A DNA stretch of 11,124 bases from Limisphaerales bacterium (GTDB lineage: Bacteria; Verrucomicrobiota; Verrucomicrobiia; Limisphaerales; PALSA-1396): assembly GCA_003140275.1 (NCBI GenBank), contig PLJQ01000303.1, positions 1 to 11,124 of the forward strand. The letters run 5' to 3'. The first letter of the stretch is position 1. Each line of letters begins with the position of its first letter. The notes beneath the pieces are model-generated. The model searched no databases. It worked only from the letters and a program-made list of their open reading frames with translations, and was not told the DNA's origin. Below, in pieces: positions 7,163-11,124 of this stretch. The translations under genes were made by a program, and so were the position numbers.

Positions 7163-7849
7163 TCAATACGCGCTGGCTTTGGTTTCTTCAAGGCCTTTCA
7201 CGATGACGACGCTTGCCGAGGTGCCGAGCCGAGTGGCTCCGGCTGCAATCATCGACAGCACAGTCTTGGTGTCGCGAATGCCGCCCGACGCTTTGACCCC
7301 AAACTCCGGGCCGACCGTTTCCCGCAGCAATTTTACGTCGGCAATCGTTGCGCCGCAGGTGCTGAAACCGGTGGAGGTCTTGACGAAGTGCGCTCCGCTT
7401 TCGACCACGAGATGGCAGGCGCGGATTTTCTCCTCGTGCGTCAGCAGGCAAGTTTCGAGGATGACCTTCACCGGGCGTTCGTCCGCGGCCTCCACCACGT
7501 CGCGCAGTTCGCGCAGGACAAATTTGTCGTCGCCGTCCTTGAGCCGACCGACGTTGAGGACAACGTCGATCTCGTGCGCGCCCTCGTCGATCGCCGCTTC
7601 GGTTTCAAAACGCTTCGCGTCGCCCGACGCGGCACCCAGCGGGAATCCAACCACGCAAACAACCTTGATGTCGGTCTCTTCCAGAAGATGGCGGGCTTGC
7701 TGCACTCGCGAACCATTGACGCAGACGCCGTAAAAGCTGTGTTCGCGCGCTTCGGCGCAGAGTTTCTCGATGTCTTTGGCGGTGGTATCGGCCTTCAGCA
7801 GCGTGTGGTCTATGAACCGGGCAAGGTCGGCGGCAGAGAGCGTCTTCAT
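7163..7849 (-). CDS. deoC: Deoxyribose-phosphate aldolase
   Basis: This 228-residue cytoplasmic enzyme cleaves 2-deoxyribose 5-phosphate to acetaldehyde and glyceraldehyde 3-phosphate, the last step in using the sugar of deoxynucleosides. It is a class I (Schiff-base) aldolase of TIM-barrel fold. The length fits the shorter bacterial DeoC type; E. coli DeoC has 259 residues. All catalytic parts are visible: FIDHTLLK (12-19), EIDVVLNVG with Asp95, FVKTSTGF with the Schiff-base lysine Lys157, and GVKASGGIR with the second lysine Lys186. The start is the ATG at 7849-7847, which overlaps the stop of the upstream hydrolase fusion as ATGA, so its translation is probably coupled to that gene. No other nucleoside-catabolic gene (deoA, deoB, deoD) is in the window. 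Its position after a phosphofructokinase and a hydrolase is unusual for deoC. Confidence 0.96.
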   Translation of the reverse strand: MKTLSAADLARFIDHTLLKADTTAKDIEKLCAEAREHSFYGVCVNGSRVQQARHLLEETDIKVVCVVGFPLGAASGDAKRFETEAAIDEGAHEIDVVLNVGRLKDGDDKFVLRELRDVVEAADERPVKVILETCLLTHEEKIRACHLVVESGAHFVKTSTGFSTCGATIADVKLLRETVGPEFGVKASGGIRDTKTVLSMIAAGATRLGTSASVVIVKGLEETKASAY

Positions 7850-9675
7850 GGCTTCGCGATACCGTGTTGCAGAATAAATTCAACAATGGGCGTCGGGTCT
7901 TGCAACCCGTGTGGATGGTGGCCGACTCCGGACTTCGGAATCAACGTGATGCTACCGCCGAGCTTGCGGTAACGCTCCGCCAACACACCGGTATTCTCAT
8001 CCCAGGGCACATCGTTGTCCGCATCGCCGTAAACATGCAGCAGCGGCACGCGCGCATCGGCCAGCGGCTTCAAGTTATCGATCGGATTCTTGTCGTAAGC
8101 GATGGCTTCGGCGTCGGACTGAAATTTGTAAGCCTTGAGGAGGTTCTGCCATTCGGCGGTGTTCCCGTTGCCCTTGCCGAGGTTTTTGAGCCTGCCGCCG
8201 GGCCAACTCTTAAAATCGCACACGGCGGCGTCCGCGTAGATGCACGCAACCTTGTCGGGGTTGGCCGCCGCCCAGTTGTAGCAGTAAAGGCCACCACGAC
8301 TCAGGCCGATGAGCGCGACCTTTTTCGCGAGGTCGTATCGAGTCGTGAGTTCTTGGTAGAAACCATTCCACTGCGCGACGGCTTCAGGACTGCCGAACAA
8401 ATTGGGCACACCGAGGTAAGCCAGGTGAAAGCCTTTGCCGAGTAACGCCACATCCGCGTTGGCGAAGGCGCCGAAAAACTCGCCGCGCCACGCCCAAGGT
8501 TTACCGGGCAACGCCTGCTTCGGCACGACGACGATGGCCGGCCTGCCGTTGACCTCGAAATCGCAGCGTTCAAAGCCTTCCCACTGGGATTGCTTGCCAT
8601 GAAATGGCACGGCGAGCTGACGAATCTGCGTCTCAATTTCGGCCGCTTTGGTGGTGGCCTCAGCCAGCGGCAGGCCCTTGTTCATCCCCGGCCGTTGATG
8701 TCCTACTTCAGTCAGCCAAGCGTCTTTCATCATCCGCTGCCATTGCTGGATCAGTTTCAGCAACTGCGGGCCGTTCAAGTGGATCGCCAGCATCGCCTGC
8801 GGATCGTCAATGTTCGCCAAGTCCTTCGCACCGAAGTACAGCAGGATTTGTTTCGCGATGATCCAGTGACCGGTTTCGTTGCAATGCACGCCGTCGCCCG
8901 CGAGGAAGAAATTTGGGTCGCGCTGGCGATGCTCGGCGAAGTAACGATTCATTGGCCCATGCAAATCCACCACGTCCCAGCCCGCCACGCGTTGCGCCAG
9001 CAGCCAGTCTGAGTAACGGTCAAGCGCATTGCTGTAACCGGGATGGCCACCTTTGACTTCGTCGAATGTCGGGGGCGTGACGTGAATGATTTTGGCGCCC
9101 GCGGCCGTGACCCTTTCGCGCAGCCGCTTGATGCCGTCTTGATATTTTCGAAACCGCTCCTCGCTAAACGGCAGATAAATACCGTCGTTCATCCCGTAAC
9201 AGGCGATGACAAGGTCGGGCTTCGTCTTTTCCAACACGCGGCCCAGTCGCTCGTGCAAGTCGGGTCGGGGAAATTGCCCACCTGCATGTCCTTCTTCGGA
9301 AAGTCCGGAAACCGTCTCGCTTGGCAGACCCAGGTTAAGAAACTCAAGACGCTGTTCCGGAAACCGGCCCGCGTAATAGGCCTCGATGAATTCAACATAT
9401 TGGCCCGCATAGGTGATGCTGTCGCCGAGAAAGACAATACGACGAACGTCCTGCAGCTTCGACAACGCGTTGGGTGATTCGGCTGCCTCCAGAAGCAGGG
9501 GCAAGAGGCAGCAAAGCAGAGTTGGGAGTATCAAACGAGCAGGATGCCTTGCCCGGCAAATCTCAAAGTCGGACGAGTTGCAAATTGGGTCGCTCACAAC
9601 AACGGAAAATAATCCGCGCGTTGGCAATGGCTGTCGACGGTTTTGGTGATTTGCATCCGTCCGCGTTTGACGCAC
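7846..9675 (-). CDS. Exported SGNH/GDSL hydrolase fused to an alpha/beta hydrolase
   Basis: The 609-residue frame begins with a GTG at 9675. A second GTG at codon 27 is an alternative start, and the only clear hydrophobic segment, LILPTLLCCLLPLLLEA (48-64), is a signal peptide or anchor that either start would include. The first domain (about 78-285) is an SGNH esterase. Block I is FLGDSIT with Ser86, block II Gly116, block III GMND with Asn163, and block V DGVH with Asp261 and His264. The second domain (about 370-605) is an alpha/beta hydrolase. It has nucleophile elbow GLSRG with Ser459, the acid within GDADNDVP (Asp551 or Asp553) and His586 or His587 in GVGHHPHG. Both catalytic sets look intact. 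Such pairings suggest removal of acyl groups from a polysaccharide, but the substrate is not shown. The gene sits 21 bases after the phosphofructokinase stop and overlaps deoC by ATGA. No Shine-Dalgarno site is evident, so the exact start is uncertain. Confidence 0.9.
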   Translation of the reverse strand: MRQTRTDANHQNRRQPLPTRGLFSVVVSDPICNSSDFEICRARHPARLILPTLLCCLLPLLLEAAESPNALSKLQDVRRIVFLGDSITYAGQYVEFIEAYYAGRFPEQRLEFLNLGLPSETVSGLSEEGHAGGQFPRPDLHERLGRVLEKTKPDLVIACYGMNDGIYLPFSEERFRKYQDGIKRLRERVTAAGAKIIHVTPPTFDEVKGGHPGYSNALDRYSDWLLAQRVAGWDVVDLHGPMNRYFAEHRQRDPNFFLAGDGVHCNETGHWIIAKQILLYFGAKDLANIDDPQAMLAIHLNGPQLLKLIQQWQRMMKDAWLTEVGHQRPGMNKGLPLAEATTKAAEIETQIRQLAVPFHGKQSQWEGFERCDFEVNGRPAIVVVPKQALPGKPWAWRGEFFGAFANADVALLGKGFHLAYLGVPNLFGSPEAVAQWNGFYQELTTRYDLAKKVALIGLSRGGLYCYNWAAANPDKVACIYADAAVCDFKSWPGGRLKNLGKGNGNTAEWQNLLKAYKFQSDAEAIAYDKNPIDNLKPLADARVPLLHVYGDADNDVPWDENTGVLAERYRKLGGSITLIPKSGVGHHPHGLQDPTPIVEFILQHGIAKP

Positions 9676-9701
9676 CTTGAGTCGGATTTGAGCGCCTCAA
9701 G
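9676..9701 (-). repeat. Overlapping inverted repeats at the phosphofructokinase/hydrolase junction
   Basis: On the plus strand CTTGAG (9676-9681) and TTGAG (9688-9692) are near-direct repeats, and both can pair with CTCAAG (9696-9701), which spans the phosphofructokinase stop codon. The two hairpins exclude each other and end directly at the GTG start of the hydrolase gene. This might affect re-initiation of translation at the junction, or be chance in so short a span. Confidence 0.25.
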
Positions 9702-11028
9702 CATTGACGGTTTCATTCGGCTGTTTACTCGCGGTCGGACTGGAGCTTAAGCCGACGGTGTAACCAAACCGTTCACGGAATTGTTCCGGCGTCATGTTTG
9801 CGGTCGCGGCAAAACGGGATAACCGAACGGAGTTGTCGAAATCCTCCGGTTCGAGCCGGATCATGTAGCGGCGCGCACATTCGTAGGCTTCGGCGTCCAC
9901 GTTTACTTTGCGGACCTGCATGCGACCGGTTGCGGGATTGAGCAGTTGATCAAACGGCAGCGGCATCATTTTGCCGCCGACAAAGGAAATGATGGCACCA
10001 TGTCTGGCCGCGTCCTCCGAACGAAGGAACTTCACCGCGGCGTAACCGAGGTCGCGCGTGTATTCGGCATCGAACGGGATCGGATCGGCGCAGCGCAATT
10101 CGTAGCCGAGGTCTTTGGCCACGAGCGACATCTTCAGGCCAAGCTTTTCCAGCCGCTCGCCGAGCATGTCCGTGATCATGCGACCGAAGTCAATGTCGCC
10201 CAGACGCAGGTGGCCGTGGTCGTCACGGCTGACTTGGCCGTAGCGATCAAAGCGCCCGTCCTCAACTGCTCCCATGAGTCCCTTCTCGCCGATGGACTCC
10301 AACAATCCTTCCGCCAGCACGGCGACGCCAAAATGGTTCCCTGTCGCGCGGCGTTTGATGATTGAGCCAACGAGAATGTCGCAAACCTCGTTGAACGTGA
10401 CGGGGCGACCGCGAAATTCCTCCGGGATGATGGTGAGCGTCGCCGCGGCGGCCTTGCCAATACCGAGCGCAAGGTGTCCTGCCGCGCGGCCCATGCTGAT
10501 GATGATGTACCAGCGCGATGTCGTGCGGGCGTCTTCCGCGAGGTTGCGGACGATGGCAACGCCGTGGTGGCGCGCCGTCTCGAAGCCAAACGTCGGCGTC
10601 GAGCCGGGCAACGGCAGATCGTTGTCGATGGTCTTGGGCACGTGCGCAACGCCGATGGCACCGTTGGCCTCTTTGTAAACGCGGCTGGCCGAAAAGGCCG
10701 TGTCGTCACCGCCAATCGTCACGAGGGCGCCGATGTTCCATCCACGCAGGATCTCCAGCACATTTTTCATGCTCGCTGCGGACTTCGTGGGATTCGTTCG
10801 CGCCGTGCCAAGAACGGAGCCGCCGCGAAGGTGAATATCTTTGACGCCCTCGATGCTCAACTTGGAGTAATTCTCCGCGTCACCCTGCGCAAGCCATTTG
10901 AAGCCGTCGCGGAAACCGATGACTTCGTAGCCCTGGCTGACGCCTTCAATCGTGGCGGCGCCGATGACGCCATTGATGCCGGGAGCAGGTCCCCCGCCGA
11001 CGAGAATCCCGAGTCGTTCCTGAGCCAT
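9697..11028 (-). CDS. 6-phosphofructokinase with pyrophosphate-type active-site residues
   Basis: This 443-residue cytoplasmic enzyme phosphorylates fructose 6-phosphate to fructose 1,6-bisphosphate. The phosphofructokinase core begins at once with LGILVGGGPAPGING (6-20). Other signatures are GGDDTAFSA (106-114), PKTIDNDLP (131-139) with catalytic Asp135, TFGFETA (146-152) and MGRAAG (179-184). Two positions decide the phosphoryl donor: E. coli ATP-dependent PfkA has Gly104 and Gly124, whereas pyrophosphate-dependent enzymes have Asp and Lys. Here they are Asp109 and Lys132, so the enzyme probably uses pyrophosphate and could run reversibly in glycolysis and gluconeogenesis. It is longer than PfkA (about 320), as is usual for the mixed-substrate group, and ends in a polar tail. 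The ATG at 11028 follows GGGG immediately, not a well-spaced Shine-Dalgarno site, but no in-frame upstream start fits better. It appears to be the first gene of a cluster with the hydrolase fusion and deoC. Confidence 0.93.
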   Translation of the reverse strand: MAQERLGILVGGGPAPGINGVIGAATIEGVSQGYEVIGFRDGFKWLAQGDAENYSKLSIEGVKDIHLRGGSVLGTARTNPTKSAASMKNVLEILRGWNIGALVTIGGDDTAFSASRVYKEANGAIGVAHVPKTIDNDLPLPGSTPTFGFETARHHGVAIVRNLAEDARTTSRWYIIISMGRAAGHLALGIGKAAAATLTIIPEEFRGRPVTFNEVCDILVGSIIKRRATGNHFGVAVLAEGLLESIGEKGLMGAVEDGRFDRYGQVSRDDHGHLRLGDIDFGRMITDMLGERLEKLGLKMSLVAKDLGYELRCADPIPFDAEYTRDLGYAAVKFLRSEDAARHGAIISFVGGKMMPLPFDQLLNPATGRMQVRKVNVDAEAYECARRYMIRLEPEDFDNSVRLSRFAATANMTPEQFRERFGYTVGLSSSPTASKQPNETVNA

Positions 11029-11050
11029 CCCCGTTGCATTCGAACTTGGC

Positions 11051-11073
11051 CCTTGCTTTCATCGTAAGCAAGG
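11051..11073. repeat. Perfect hairpin upstream of the phosphofructokinase gene
   Basis: CCTTGCTT (11051-11058) and AAGCAAGG (11066-11073) form a perfect 8-base inverted repeat with a 7-base loop, 22 to 45 bases upstream of the phosphofructokinase ATG. No T-run follows on either strand. It could be a 5' leader hairpin, an operator, or the end of an upstream transcript. Confidence 0.4.
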
Positions 11074-11124
11074 AGGGGGACGCCGATTCCGCCGGGGCGT
11101 AAGTGCGGCAGATGACGCCCTATC

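Noticed and set aside
7388..7972. Plus-strand open frame of 194 codons across the deoC/hydrolase junction
   Set aside because: Antisense to two well-supported genes and without any motif.

Overview
The window looks like chromosomal DNA from a GC-rich member of the Verrucomicrobiota, plausibly a Pedosphaera/Limisphaerales-type soil or freshwater organism. This is inferred from gene content: exported twin-arginine and ThuA-like proteins, a fusion of an SGNH hydrolase with an alpha/beta hydrolase, a phosphofructokinase with pyrophosphate-type residues, and poor Shine-Dalgarno sites. No rRNA or universal marker gene is present to settle the taxonomy. About 94% of the window is coding. Seven genes are supported. 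I see no tRNA or rRNA gene, CRISPR array, insertion sequence, integrase or phage gene.

Layout, left to right. Two minus-strand genes fill the first 2.3 kb: a ThuA-like exported protein (1443-2324) and, downstream of it, a twin-arginine-exported protein of uncharacterised family (1-1302), which runs off the left edge. A divergent intergenic region (2325-2497) separates them from two plus-strand genes: a DctA-type C4-dicarboxylate symporter (2498-3787) and a large DUF748/AsmA-like envelope protein (3903-7052). The 115 bases between these two contain four short segments that can pair in mutually exclusive ways, resembling an attenuator. A convergent gap follows (7053-7162). The right third is a minus-strand cluster read right to left: phosphofructokinase (9697-11028), the SGNH plus alpha/beta hydrolase fusion (7846-9675) and deoxyribose-phosphate aldolase deoC (7163-7849). 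The first junction is a 21-base gap and the second a 4-base ATGA overlap, so the three are probably one transcript.

How the genes fit together. The phosphofructokinase and DeoC both act around the triose-phosphate end of central carbon metabolism. The fusion protein may release or de-acylate a carbohydrate substrate outside the cytoplasm. DctA would import C4-dicarboxylates. The DUF748 protein probably belongs to envelope biogenesis. The ThuA-like and twin-arginine proteins are exported and of unknown substrate.

I find no convincing undescribed multi-gene system. The best leads are the attenuator-like leader of the DUF748 gene, the two-hydrolase fusion coupled to deoC, and the conserved-looking exported protein at the left edge.
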